Origin: Nannocystis pusilla
GTDB taxonomy: Bacteria > Myxococcota_A > Polyangia > Nannocystales > Nannocystaceae
NCBI RefSeq assembly: GCF_020073745.1
Contig: NZ_JAIRAU010000035.1
Coordinates: forward strand, 152,342 to 216,341
DNA: 64,000 nucleotides
Direction of reading: 5' to 3'
In this document: piece by piece, positions 17,115 through 29,626 of the stretch
Layout of the letters: each line of letters opens with the position of its first letter
Position numbering within the stretch: the first letter of the stretch is position 1
Notes under the pieces: model-generated
Told to the model about the DNA's origin: nothing
Databases searched by the model: none
The model's input: only the letters and a program-made list of their open reading frames with translations
Made by a program: the position numbers and the translations under genes

Positions 17115-18551
17115 TCAGAACGCGGAGACCATGACCCCGGCGTCGCGCGGGTCGCGGGCGGTCGCGGGCACCTGCACGCGGAACACCGTGCCCTTGCCGA
17201 GCTCGCTCTCGACGCTGATCTCCCCGCCGAGCAGGGTGCAGTAGTGGCGGCACAGGGCCAGGCCGACGCCGAGGCCGCCGAAGCGGCGGGTCGGCGAGTC
17301 GTCGGCCTGCGAGAACGGGGTGAACAGGCGCGGCAGGTAGGCCGGGTCGATGCCGACGCCGGTGTCGCGGACGCTGAGCAGGTACACCGCGCCGGTCGGC
17401 AGGGTCATCGGCTCGACGCGCAGCTCGACGAGCCCGCCGTGGGTGAACTTGCAGGCGTTGCCGAGCAGCTGCACGAGGACCTGGCGCAGGCGCGTGCGGT
17501 CGCTGCGGATCGAGCCGAGCTCGCGCGACAGCTTGAGCTTGAGCTTGTTGCCGCCGCGGTCGGCCAGCGGGGTCACGGCCGCCACGCACTCGTGGACCAG
17601 GTCGTGCAGCGCGAACTCTTCGATGTGCAGCTCGAACTTGCCGGCCTCGAGCCGCGCGAGGTCGAGGACGCTGTCGATCAGCGCCAGCAGCTCGTGCGCC
17701 GCGCCGAGGATCCGCGTGAGGTCGGCCTCCAGCTCGTCCGGCTCGGACTCGTCGGGGTGCTCGAGCAGCAGCTCGGTGTAGCCGACGATCGCGTTGAGCG
17801 GCGTGCGCAGCTCGTGGCTGATCTTGAGCAGGAAGGACGTCTTGGTCCGACTGGCGTCGAGCGCCTCCTCGAGGACCCGGCGCCCGCGCTCCACCTCGGA
17901 CTGCAGCGCCTGATTGGCGCGGGTGAGCGCGACGATCCGGCCCTCGGCCCCGGCGACGTGCTGCCCCCGGAGATCTCGCAGCTCGCTCCGCACCCCGGCG
18001 AGCTCGTTCTCGCGGCGACGGAGGGCGTCATCACGACCCTCGCCGCGCCGCTGCGCGACCGCCGTCAGCAGCCCGACCCCCGCGACCCCCGCCGTCGCGA
18101 GCCACGCGATCGTCCCTGCCCCCGCGATGAAGAGGCCCGCACCCGCGGCGAACCCGAGGACGACGGCGGAGATCCCCGTAGCCGTGCTGGTGGCGTGCAC
18201 CGAGACCGCCGCGATCGGCAGCAACAAACACCAGATCGGGGTCGTCGCTCCGGCCACACTCGGCCCCACGATCGCAGTCACTGCCACGAGTGACGACCAG
18301 ACGATCGCACCGACGCGAGCCCGCGAACCCGCGTCATGCCCCAGGAGCACCGCCGCAGCGAGGTGTCCGCCGACGAGGATCGCACCGACGATGATCGCGG
18401 TCAAACGATGTTCGCCAGGCGCGACGAGCACGACTCCCGCGAGCATCGCGAGGCCTACGATCACCAACACCACGCGCGACCCGTTGTCGACCGACGACAC
18501 CGCACTTGTGGATCGGTTATCTCGTCGCGCGTGGTCGTCGCCGGTCGTCAT
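17115..18551 (-). CDS. Membrane sensor histidine kinase
   Basis: A 478-residue orphan histidine kinase. About six hydrophobic helices in the first 170 residues form a membrane sensor domain, followed by a coiled coil (about 180-235). The catalytic core has the H-box SHELRTPLNAIVGYTELL (phospho-His about residue 246), the N-box QVLVQLLGNACKFTH, the G1 box SVRDTGVGIDP, the F box FTPFSQADD and the G2 box FGGLGVGLALC. There is no receiver domain and no response regulator nearby. ATG 18551 is preceded by GGAGGG at about 12 nt. It converges on the zinc-ribbon membrane gene across the hairpin at 17053. Confidence 0.92.
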   Translation of the reverse strand: MTTGDDHARRDNRSTSAVSSVDNGSRVVLVIVGLAMLAGVVLVAPGEHRLTAIIVGAILVGGHLAAAVLLGHDAGSRARVGAIVWSSLVAVTAIVGPSVAGATTPIWCLLLPIAAVSVHATSTATGISAVVLGFAAGAGLFIAGAGTIAWLATAGVAGVGLLTAVAQRRGEGRDDALRRRENELAGVRSELRDLRGQHVAGAEGRIVALTRANQALQSEVERGRRVLEEALDASRTKTSFLLKISHELRTPLNAIVGYTELLLEHPDESEPDELEADLTRILGAAHELLALIDSVLDLARLEAGKFELHIEEFALHDLVHECVAAVTPLADRGGNKLKLKLSRELGSIRSDRTRLRQVLVQLLGNACKFTHGGLVELRVEPMTLPTGAVYLLSVRDTGVGIDPAYLPRLFTPFSQADDSPTRRFGGLGVGLALCRHYCTLLGGEISVESELGKGTVFRVQVPATARDPRDAGVMVSAF

Positions 18552-18754
18552 CGAGGTGCAGGTCCCTCCATCATAGAAGGTGCGACCCGCGGCGCGCCAC
18601 GTCCCGGCGTGAGTCGACCCTACGACCGCCTCTGCAGCCACCGGCGCCCGTGAAACACGCACGCGCGTTCTCGCCCGGCGCCCCGGGCTTCACGCCGCTG
18701 CGGCCGACGGATAGGATCGATGATCGGCAAGGCTTCTTTTCGCGGAGGAAAGGG

Positions 18755-19723
18755 ATGATGGGGTTCAAGACTGGCGTGGTCAGTGGTGCTGTTGCGCTCG
18801 CGCTCGGATGTATCGGCTGCGACGGGGCGGAAGAGGAGTTCATCGGCGACGATGGCATCCTCCACGCGCGCGACGCCCAGTGGAATGATTTCAAGCTCAA
18901 CGACTTCAAGCTCAACGACTTCAAGCTCAACGGGGCGCGCCTCAACGACTTCAAGCTCAACGGCGACGCCGGCTCGACCGACTACATCGAGTTCTACGAC
19001 GTCGAGAAGGACGACGGCAGCTACACCGAGAGCGCCAGCGTCGTCGGCGGCATGCTCAAGGTCGACGGCCTGGGCCAAACAGACGTGCTGTGGTCGATCT
19101 ACAACTTCAGGGTCAAGGACGGCGCGACCACGCAGTGGCGGCACCTCTATATCCGTGACGTCGACCAGATCGCCAACACCGACGTCTGGGAGTACGACCT
19201 CGACTTCGCCACCAACTACGGCTACTGGTCAGAGTTCTGCACCGACGAACAGGGCAACCCCGTCAAGGCGCTGGCGCTGCCGGACGTGTGGGACCCCAAC
19301 ACCGGCGCGAAGATCAGCCCCAGGCCCGACGGCGCGGTCACGTTCGCCTGCAAGAACGCCGCGCTCGCCAAGTGCGTGCTGTTCGGCTACCGCCCGTGGG
19401 CCAGCAAGAACGGCACCTCGCTCGCCGACTACCATCAGGCGTGCACCCGCATGGTCCGCGCCGACTACTGCGGCAACGGCCAGCCGCACACCGTCTCCGG
19501 CACGCCGATCCACGTCCTCGACCAGATCGGCATCCAGAACGTCGACCCGGTCACCCCGTACGTCGTCGAGGCCGAGTGGGGCCCGAACGGCGCGACCTGT
19601 CTGAATCCGAGCAACACCCGCCTGGCCGGCCAGACGATCACCTGCCCCAACCGAACCATCCCGACCTGCGGCGCCTCGTTCGCCTCGGGTGGTTTGATTC
19701 AGAGCGGCAAGATCGTACCCTGA
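18755..19723 (+). CDS. ADYC-domain lipoprotein with NDFKL repeats
   Basis: A 322-residue exported lipoprotein. The signal GVVSGAVALALGCIGC gives two candidate acylation cysteines. It is followed by five tandem five-residue units (NDFKL x4 with one NGARL). The main domain ends with RMVRADYCGNG, the ADYC signature of a family common in myxobacteria, and includes eight or more cysteines suggesting disulfides (EFCTDE, TFACKN, AKCVLFG, QACTR, ADYCG, ATCLNP, ITCPN, PTCGA). Start ATG 18755 follows GGAGG at 6 nt. The protein kinase gene begins 3 bp after the stop, so the surface lipoprotein and kinase are probably one operon. A similar protein is encoded at 35527. Function unknown. Confidence 0.85.
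   Translation: MMGFKTGVVSGAVALALGCIGCDGAEEEFIGDDGILHARDAQWNDFKLNDFKLNDFKLNGARLNDFKLNGDAGSTDYIEFYDVEKDDGSYTESASVVGGMLKVDGLGQTDVLWSIYNFRVKDGATTQWRHLYIRDVDQIANTDVWEYDLDFATNYGYWSEFCTDEQGNPVKALALPDVWDPNTGAKISPRPDGAVTFACKNAALAKCVLFGYRPWASKNGTSLADYHQACTRMVRADYCGNGQPHTVSGTPIHVLDQIGIQNVDPVTPYVVEAEWGPNGATCLNPSNTRLAGQTITCPNRTIPTCGASFASGGLIQSGKIVP
18884..18958 (+). repeat. Five tandem 15-bp units (NDFKL)
   Basis: Five 15-bp units, four close to AACGACTTCAAGCTC and one AACGGGGCGCGCCTC, lie in frame in the ADYC lipoprotein. The pattern with Phe at the centre and Leu at the last position resembles pentapeptide repeats. The near-identity of the units points to recent expansion. Confidence 0.85.
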
Positions 19724-19726
19724 GGC

Positions 19727-22474
<2,748 letters not shown>

Positions 22475-22841
22475 ATCACGCGGCGCGACTCGAACCTGTC
22501 CCTCCAGACAGCTTCATCCCGCACCCGCGCCGCGCTCATCGCCGACCGCAAGCCCCTCACGCCCCCGCGAGCGCGCGACGCCGGCGCCGGCGGGCGCGCC
22601 ACAGGCTCAGGAGCAGCAGGGTCAGCATGGCAGCGGGGCGCAGAAGCGCATATCGTTCAGAATAGCAAACATTCCTCCCGTGTCATGGAAGTGGTCCAGT
22701 TCGCTCGTCGGAGCGTCACAACCTCCAGATCCGCCCCTGTTGCCCCATCGCGACGCCCCCGCCGCCCCGCGCCGCCCGCAGCCCTGGCCCTCTCATTTTC
22801 AGTAACTTGAAAATTCTATTTTAATGAAATACTGTTGTGAC
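22475..22841. other. Intergenic region upstream of DUF2325 gene
   Basis: This 367-bp region has no convincing gene. It contains an ACCTGTCC/GACAG repeat half-copy at 22495-22511 and ends in an AT-rich stretch at 22790-22840, unusual for this genome, which probably carries the promoter of the next gene. Confidence 0.55.
22795..22814. promoter_or_regulatory. Candidate operator upstream of DUF2325 gene
   Basis: ATTTTCA-GTAACT-TGAAAAT is a perfect 7-bp-arm inverted repeat in an AT-rich patch, ending 27 bp before the chosen start codon. Its position suits a repressor or activator site; the cognate regulator is unknown. Confidence 0.45.
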
Positions 22842-23159
22842 ATGCGCGTGGGCATCGTCGGCGGCCTCGACCGGAGCGAACAGAGCTACCAGCGCGCCGT
22901 GCGCGCGCTGGGCCATGAGGTCGAGCACCACACCGGCTACATGCGCGGCCACGCCTCCCTCGAGCTCGAGCGCCTCGTCGACCGCAGCGACCTCGTCGTC
23001 ATCGTCACCGACGTCAACAGCCACAGCGCGGTGCAGATCACCCGCAAGCTGCTGCGCGAGCGCTCGCGACCGGCCGTGCTGGTGCGCAAGCTCGGCCTGT
23101 CGCGCCTCGTCGCCCTGGTCGAGAGCCACGCCTCGCAGATCGAGGCAGCAGCTCGTTAG
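22842..23159 (+). CDS. DUF2325 protein
   Basis: A 105-residue protein with the DUF2325 layout: MRVGIVGGLDRSEQSYQRAV at the start, a histidine-rich strand HEVEHHTGYMRG, then LVDRSDLVVIVTDVNSHSAVQ, the most conserved part of the family, and a final helix. The fold looks Rossmann-like, and the ITDxNSH motif is assumed to bind a small ligand or metal. ATG 22842 is preferred to ATG 22824 because family members begin at the MRxGIVGG strand. The stop is at 23157-23159 and the gene is convergent with the VWA lipoprotein gene. The biochemical function is not known. Confidence 0.8.
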   Translation: MRVGIVGGLDRSEQSYQRAVRALGHEVEHHTGYMRGHASLELERLVDRSDLVVIVTDVNSHSAVQITRKLLRERSRPAVLVRKLGLSRLVALVESHASQIEAAAR

Positions 23160-23193
23160 GACATGTCCATCGAGACATGTCCCTGGTGACACC
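23159..23193. terminator. Paired GACATGTCC palindromes between convergent genes
   Basis: GGACATGTCC and GACATGTCC lie in series immediately after the DUF2325 stop and 15 bp before the end of the convergent VWA gene. Each is a self-complementary octamer or decamer. This is a member of the dispersed family in a terminator-like position, without a U-tract. Confidence 0.5.
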
Positions 23194-23207
23194 CAGTTGA
23201 GGCCCGC

Positions 23208-24395
23208 TCACCCGTTTAGACAATACTGCTTGGCGTGGAACGACGCCCCGCCCTTGAACGCCGCGCAGGCCGCCCCGCACAGCTCGAGCTGCTGGTTCAT
23301 CGTGTCGGGCACGAACGTCCAGCCGTCGCCCTGCGCGCAGTCGGGCACGAACGCGTACTCGACCCCGTCGACGCTGACCTTGAACAGCGTCGGGTCGGAC
23401 GGCGCCTCCTCGAGGTCGAGCGTGCAGGTGATGACGTCGATGACCACCTGCTCGAACGCCGCCTGCAAGCTGGCCTGGTCGTCACCGGGGTAGTAGTCGC
23501 TGCCGGCGGCCGGGTTGGGGCGACCGCCGGCGAGGCCCATCTCGTTGAGGTGGGCGATGAAGCCGCTACCCTGCGCAGCGAGGCCGATGACGTAGGTGGG
23601 GATCCCGCGGACGCTGTAGATCTCGCCGATGACCTCGTCGACGCCCTCGTCGGTCAGCTCCTCCCACTGGTCGGGCCCGCACAGCGCGTCGCCGTCGGTG
23701 ACGAGGAAGATCGCCCGCGGGGTCGCCGGGTCGAGCGTCTCGAGGTGCGCCGCCGCCACCAGCACCGCCGAGCGCGTCGGCGTGTTGCCGGGAGGGTCGT
23801 GGCCGGGCCCCGGCAGCACCGCCAGGATGTTGGCCCCGTTCATCGGCGCCACCGGCACCTCGAAGTCCTCGGTGACGCACGAGTTCGTCGCGCTCATCGA
23901 GATGTCGAGGTCGGGGAACAACATCATCCCGAGGTTCAGCTGCGGGTCCCAGCCGCTGATCAGGAAGTCGACCGCCTCCCACAGCACCGCCCAGCGCGTC
24001 TTGTTGCCGAGGAAGCTCTGCATCGAGCTCGAGTAGTCGAGCACCAGCGCCACGTTCGGCCGCTGCGGCGTCGGCGTGACGTCGATCTCCTCGCACGGCC
24101 CCGACGCGTCCGCCATCGTGCCGACGTCGAACTTCGCCCCGCCGCCGGTGCTCGTGCTCGTCGGCAGCCCCTCGCTCGTGACCGCCGAGGTGTCGTCGCC
24201 GTCGACCGCCGTGCCCCCGCTGGTCGGCTCGCTCGTGCCCGTGCTCGTGCTCGCCCCGGGCAATGTCGTGACGCCCGTCCCCGGCGTCGTCACCATCGCC
24301 GTATCGGCGCTGTCCGTGCCGCTCTCGGCCGGACCGCAGGCGAGCAGACATATCCAGGGCAACAACGAGGGCAGACGACGCGCAGAAATAGACAT
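23208..24395 (-). CDS. VWA-domain lipoprotein
   Basis: A 395-residue lipoprotein. The signal RRLPSLLPWICLLAC ends at a lipobox cysteine (Cys20), followed by a Ser/Thr/Gly-rich stalk of about 80 residues. A von Willebrand A domain then shows the MIDAS motif DYSSSMQ (DxSxS), FLVTDGDALCG as the aspartate site, and many cysteines. It is likely exposed on the cell surface for metal-dependent protein binding. ATG 24395 lies within a GACATGTC repeat half-site (24391-24398) and no ribosome binding site is clear; upstream starts give no signal peptide. Similar VWA lipoproteins with Thr-rich stalks are common in myxobacteria. Confidence 0.87.
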   Translation of the reverse strand: MSISARRLPSLLPWICLLACGPAESGTDSADTAMVTTPGTGVTTLPGASTSTGTSEPTSGGTAVDGDDTSAVTSEGLPTSTSTGGGAKFDVGTMADASGPCEEIDVTPTPQRPNVALVLDYSSSMQSFLGNKTRWAVLWEAVDFLISGWDPQLNLGMMLFPDLDISMSATNSCVTEDFEVPVAPMNGANILAVLPGPGHDPPGNTPTRSAVLVAAAHLETLDPATPRAIFLVTDGDALCGPDQWEELTDEGVDEVIGEIYSVRGIPTYVIGLAAQGSGFIAHLNEMGLAGGRPNPAAGSDYYPGDDQASLQAAFEQVVIDVITCTLDLEEAPSDPTLFKVSVDGVEYAFVPDCAQGDGWTFVPDTMNQQLELCGAACAAFKGGASFHAKQYCLNG

Positions 24396-24503
24396 GTCAG
24401 ACCAGTCCAGCGCAGCATCCCCAGGCCCACAGCGGCTGTCAAGCACGCGAATCGCCAGCCTCGGGTGCTCACCGGGTCAGCGCATGAGCGTCGCCACACA
24501 TGC

Positions 24504-26285
24504 CTACCGCAGCTCGACCTCCGCGCCGGCCTCGGCGAGCACGGCTTGCAGGCGTCTGGCCGTGTCCAGCGCGACCTTCTCCTGCACGATCCGCGGGGCC
24601 GCCTCGACCAGGTCCTTGGCCTCCTTGAGCCCGAGACCGGTCAACGCGCGCACCTCCTTGATCACGAGGATCTTGTTGGGCCCGTGGCTGCGCAGGAACA
24701 CGTCGACGTGAGCCCGCTCCGGCCGCGACCTCGCGGCCTCGCGCAGCTCGACCGTCGCTCCGAACGCGACGAGCTTCTGCCGCAGCGCCTCCGCGTCCTC
24801 GGACCCGAGCCCCGCGCGCACCACCGATCCGGGCGCCTCGGCCAGGTCCTTGGCCTCCTTGAGCCCCAGCCCCGTCTCCTCGCGGATCACTTTGATGATG
24901 TTGATCTTCATCGGCCCGCAGCTGACCAGCACCACGTCGACCGGCTCCGGCTCCGGCGTCTCCTCCCACGCCGATCCGTGGAGCTCGACCGTCGCCCCGA
25001 CGTCCTTCAGCGTCTTCGCCAGCGCGCGCGCCTGCTCCTCGTCCATGCCCTGCTTGACCCACACGTCGGTCGACTCGGCCAGGTCCTTCGCGTCCTTCAG
25101 CCCGAGCTCCGTCGCCTCGCGGATCGCCTTGATCACGCTGATCTTGTTCGGCCCGCAGCTCTTCAGCATCACGCCGAAGCCGTCGCCCACGTAGCCGGAC
25201 GGCTCGCTCACCGGCATCGCCGCCGGTCGCCCAAACCCGTGCACCTCCACGCTCGCGCCCGCGGTCGTGAGCCGCTGCGCCAGCGAGCGGGCCTCGGCCT
25301 CGAGCATGTCCTCGCGGATCCACACGTCGGTCGACTCCGACAGGTCCTTCGCGTCCTTCAACCCGAGCTCCGTCACCTCGCGCACCAGCTTGATGACGCT
25401 GATCTTGTTGGGTCCGCAGCGCTTCAGCTTCACGCCGAAGGCCGAGGCATCCGACGCCGCCGCAGCTCGCGGCGGTCGGCGCACCTCCACCGTCGCGCCC
25501 ACGCCCCTGAGCTTCTCGGCCAGCGCCCGGGCCTCGGCCTCGCTCATGCCCTGCTTGACCAGCGCGTCCGTCGTCTCCGCCAGGTCCTTGGCCTCCTTGA
25601 GCCCGAGCCCGGTCGCCTCGCGGATCACCTTGATGACGTTGATTTTGTAGAAACCGAAGTTGTTCAGCACCACGCCGAAGCCCTCGATCCGGGCGCTCGC
25701 CGCCGTCGCGACGTTCGTCGCGCGCGGTGCCTCGCTCGGCGCCGTCGCGCCCCACGTCACCGTCGCCTCGCCGGACGCCGCGCGCTCGGGCGGCGCGCTG
25801 CCGTCGTGCACCCGCACCTCGACGACCGCCCCGGCCTCCACCAATTCGTGGCGCAGCGCCTCCGCCTCGTCCTCCTCGATGCGCCGCTTGAGCAGGCTCG
25901 GCGCGTCGTCGACGAGCTCGACCGCCTCGCGCAGCCCGAGGCCCATCATCTGCTTCAGCGCGCGCACCACGTCGATCTTGTTTGCGCCCCTGTCCTGCAA
26001 GTAGACGTCGAAGAACCGCGGGCCCGCTGCCGCAGCCGGGGCCGCGTGCACTCGCACCTCGACGGTCGCGCCGGCCGCGACGAGCTTGCTGCGCAGCGAC
26101 TCGGCCAGCGCCGGGGCGATCCGCACCCGGATCGCGCTCGGCACCCGCGCCACCAGATCGGCCGCCGCCGACGTCTCGAGGCCGGTCATCGCTCGCACCG
26201 CCTCGACGACCGCGGCCCGGTTCGGCCCGGCGTCGCGGAGGATCACGTCCTGCGGCACCACCTCGCCCGTCTCGCCTGCTCGCAT
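24504..26285 (-). CDS. Seven-fold tandem ribosomal L7/L12 C-terminal-domain-like protein
   Basis: A 593-residue protein made of seven copies of a module about 68 residues long that matches the C-terminal domain of ribosomal protein bL12: residues 12-79, 91-159, 202-269, 282-349, 369-436, 448-515 and 526-593. The signatures are NKIxVIK and GLGLKEAKDL, which in bL12 form the translational GTPase contact face; copies 3-7 retain them well, while copy 1 is the most divergent (PNRAAVV, no KEAKDL). No bL12 N-terminal dimerisation and L10-binding domain is present, and linkers are Ala/Pro-rich. ATG 26285 follows GGAGGG at 8 nt. It could be a multivalent docking or decoy protein for EF-Tu/EF-G-like GTPases, but this is inference. 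Confidence 0.88.
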   Translation of the reverse strand: MRAGETGEVVPQDVILRDAGPNRAAVVEAVRAMTGLETSAAADLVARVPSAIRVRIAPALAESLRSKLVAAGATVEVRVHAAPAAAAGPRFFDVYLQDRGANKIDVVRALKQMMGLGLREAVELVDDAPSLLKRRIEEDEAEALRHELVEAGAVVEVRVHDGSAPPERAASGEATVTWGATAPSEAPRATNVATAASARIEGFGVVLNNFGFYKINVIKVIREATGLGLKEAKDLAETTDALVKQGMSEAEARALAEKLRGVGATVEVRRPPRAAAASDASAFGVKLKRCGPNKISVIKLVREVTELGLKDAKDLSESTDVWIREDMLEAEARSLAQRLTTAGASVEVHGFGRPAAMPVSEPSGYVGDGFGVMLKSCGPNKISVIKAIREATELGLKDAKDLAESTDVWVKQGMDEEQARALAKTLKDVGATVELHGSAWEETPEPEPVDVVLVSCGPMKINIIKVIREETGLGLKEAKDLAEAPGSVVRAGLGSEDAEALRQKLVAFGATVELREAARSRPERAHVDVFLRSHGPNKILVIKEVRALTGLGLKEAKDLVEAAPRIVQEKVALDTARRLQAVLAEAGAEVELR

Positions 26286-26348
26286 CTCGCACGCCCTCCG
26301 GGGGCGACGATACCCGAATCCTCCCGCCAGGCGGCCGAGCGAGACCGC

Positions 26349-26987
26349 TCAGGCGGTGGCCGGCTTCGGACCGCAGACCTGACCCTCAGGCGCGATCTCC
26401 CGGCAGCGCCGGCCGGCCCGCTCCGCCGCCGTGACGTCGCCGCGCTCCCGCTCGAGCTCGGCGAGCAGCCCCCACGCCCGCGCCGTCGGTAGCAAGTCAG
26501 CTTCGCCGAGCTCCTTGAGCCGCGCGTGCGCCTCGGCCCGCTCCGCCGGCAACGCCGCCAGCGCCTCCGCGAGCTCGACCTGGACCACCACGTCGTCGCC
26601 GCCCCGCGCGTGGTGGACCCGCAGCAGCATCGCCGCCCACGCCAGGTTCGCGGCCCGCTTCGCGTCTGTCTTTCCGGACATGTTACTGCCCAGCCGCACC
26701 CGCCCGCCGCTGCGCACCGCCGCCAGCGCGACGACCCGCTGGGCCCGCGCGAACAGCCCCGCCCGCCGCGCGCGATGCGTCAGTTGCAGCACCTCGGGGA
26801 AGGTCGCCAGCGCCTCCTTCACCGCCGCCTGATAGGCCCCGTCGGCCAGCAGGGCCTCGGCCCGGCGCACGCTCCGGTTGGTGACGTCGACGACGCGCTC
26901 GACCCCGTTCATGCAGGCGTGCGCCGGCGGGGGCGACACGGCGACGGCCGAGAGCGCGAACACGGCGAGGGCGAGAGAATTGCGCAC
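26349..26987 (-). CDS. Exported helical protein, unknown function
   Basis: A 212-residue secreted protein. The signal peptide is MRNSLALAVFALSAVAVSPPPAHA, with signal peptidase I cleavage before Cys25 (AHA-CMNG). The mature part is all helical and resembles short TPR-like units (RAEALLADGAYQAAVKEAL, RAEAHARLKELGEADLLP). The GTG 26987 start has GGAGG at 8 nt. A dispersed-repeat copy at 26667-26680 is read as NMSGKTD. It is 63 bp downstream of, and on the same strand as, the poly-L12-CTD gene's start side, so a promoter for that gene may lie within the gap. No family is recognised. Confidence 0.65.
   Translation of the reverse strand: MRNSLALAVFALSAVAVSPPPAHACMNGVERVVDVTNRSVRRAEALLADGAYQAAVKEALATFPEVLQLTHRARRAGLFARAQRVVALAAVRSGGRVRLGSNMSGKTDAKRAANLAWAAMLLRVHHARGGDDVVVQVELAEALAALPAERAEAHARLKELGEADLLPTARAWGLLAELERERGDVTAAERAGRRCREIAPEGQVCGPKPATA
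26667..26680. repeat. Dispersed repeat copy inside exported protein gene
   Basis: TGTCTTTCCGGACA has arms TGTC/GACA with the family spacing, read as NMSGKTD. It is followed by TGTTAC. Confidence 0.5.
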
Positions 26988-27152
26988 GAAGACGACCTCC
27001 GTCGCAGCGACGCATCAGCACCGCCGCGTTGTTCCAGGCTCCCCTCGCCCACCCCACCCGACGGACCCGCGACCTCGGCAGCGAATCCGCCGAGCCGCGG
27101 GAACAACCGCCGCCGCCTCGCGCGTATCGGACCCCCGAGAGGAGATCCACCG

Positions 27153-27572
27153 GTGCACATCTTTTTAAAATTCCTCGTCATCGCCGCGCTCCTCGCCTGC
27201 GAGCGAGCGCCGACCGCCGCCGATGTCGTGGTGGCCGAGGTTCCCGCTGCTCCGGTCGATGCGCCGGCGCTCGCGCCCACCCCCGTCCCCGTCGTCCCTG
27301 TCGCCCCCGTCGACGCCGTCGACGACGGCCCGCTCGGCGTCGACACCTGCGATCGCTACGTCGACAACTACCGCCGCTGTATCGCCGAGGCGCTGCCCGC
27401 CGACGAGCGGCCGATCCACACCCGGGTCCTCGACGGCCAGCGCCTCGCCTGGGCCCGCGCCCGCGCCGACCAGGCCCTCGCCGCCGGCCTCGCCGACGCC
27501 TGTGAGGCCGCGACCACCGCTGCCCGCGTCTCCGTGCCCCGCTGCAAGCACTGGTCCTCTCCGCCCGAGTGA
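27153..27572 (+). CDS. Small lipoprotein, unknown function
   Basis: A 139-residue lipoprotein. The signal MHIFLKFLVIAALLAC ends in a lipobox cysteine (Cys16), then comes an Ala/Pro/Val-rich linker of about 40 residues and a short helical domain with four cysteines (DTCDRYVDNYRRCI, DACEAA and PRCKHW), probably two disulfides. The GTG start at 27153 follows GAGAGGAG at 9 nt. In the first codons FLK is written with ttt-tta-aaa, one of only a few Leu TTA codons seen in the window. It converges on the sigma-54 activator gene. No family is recognised. Confidence 0.7.
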   Translation: MHIFLKFLVIAALLACERAPTAADVVVAEVPAAPVDAPALAPTPVPVVPVAPVDAVDDGPLGVDTCDRYVDNYRRCIAEALPADERPIHTRVLDGQRLAWARARADQALAAGLADACEAATTAARVSVPRCKHWSSPPE

Positions 27573-27613
27573 CATGCCCCTTAAAACATGTCTATTCGAC
27601 CACATGTCTCTGA

Positions 27614-27614
<1 letters not shown>
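27571..27614. terminator. Dispersed-repeat cluster between convergent genes
   Basis: GACATGCCCC, ACATGTC and CACATGTC half-sites fill the 41-bp gap between the stop of the small lipoprotein and the stop of the sigma-54 activator. The position suggests a shared 3'-end element; folding is imperfect. Confidence 0.45.
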
Positions 27615-29102
<1,488 letters not shown>

Positions 29103-29107
<5 letters not shown>

Positions 29108-29144
29108 TGAAATCTCAGTGCACTGTCACTGACATTTCAGTGAA
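29103..29144. promoter_or_regulatory. Large inverted repeat, candidate operator
   Basis: TTCACTGAAAT (29103-29113) and ATTTCAGTGAA (29134-29144) are perfect 11-bp inverted arms, with more CACTG/CAGTG half-sites between them. The site covers the start of the sigma-54 activator and is about 110 bp upstream of the ferredoxin ATG. It could be the activator's own upstream activating sequence. Confidence 0.6.
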
Positions 29145-29255
29145 GTCCCATCGGTGCGTCGCCGTACGCGTCCAACTGCCCGTCTTCGCTAGCCTTTTCC
29201 CCGCCCCCGGGCGGCGCGCCGCGTGCTTTGGCGGCCCGCAGGAGGTTCAGCGTTC

Positions 29256-29558
29256 ATGCCCCACGTCATCACCCGCCACTGCGTCGGCACCTGCGACACC
29301 GCGTGCGCCCAGGCCTGTCCGGTCGAGTGCATTCACGGGCCGGTCGCCCCCGCCACGCTGCTCTCGGTCCCCGCGGCCGAGCGCGGCGTGCGGTTCCCCG
29401 GGGTCCAGCTCTACATCGATCCGGACGAGTGCATCGATTGCGGCTGTTGCGTGCAGGTATGCCCGGCGCAGGCGATCCACATGGATTGCGACGTGCCACT
29501 CGAGCTGCGCGCCGACATCGAGGCCAACGCCCGGTTCTTCGGCCGGCGCGTGCGATGA
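29256..29558 (+). CDS. Ferredoxin, two-cluster type
   Basis: A 100-residue soluble electron carrier. The first cysteine set (Cys9, 13, 17, 21, with CP following) reads CVGTCDTACAQACPVEC, and the second is CIDCGCCVQVCP (Cys59, 62, 65, 69), a classical CX2CX2CX3CP [4Fe-4S] motif; a further cysteine lies at 78. The first set is spaced unlike a plain CX2CX2CX3C, so it may hold a [3Fe-4S] or atypical cluster. ATG 29256 has GGAGG about 10 nt upstream. It is divergent from the sigma-54 activator and close to the HipA-like gene. The redox partner is unknown. Confidence 0.88.
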   Translation: MPHVITRHCVGTCDTACAQACPVECIHGPVAPATLLSVPAAERGVRFPGVQLYIDPDECIDCGCCVQVCPAQAIHMDCDVPLELRADIEANARFFGRRVR

Positions 29559-29626
29559 CCCGCGCCGACGCCGCGGCCGCGCGATCGACGGTGACGCCGT
29601 CCGTCGGGGCTTCTACACTCTCTGCC

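Noticed and set aside
29150..29255. A -24/-12 sigma-54 promoter for the ferredoxin gene
   Set aside because: No TGGCAC-N5-TTGC-like match is convincing in this stretch, so the promoter is not annotated although a sigma-54 activator is adjacent.
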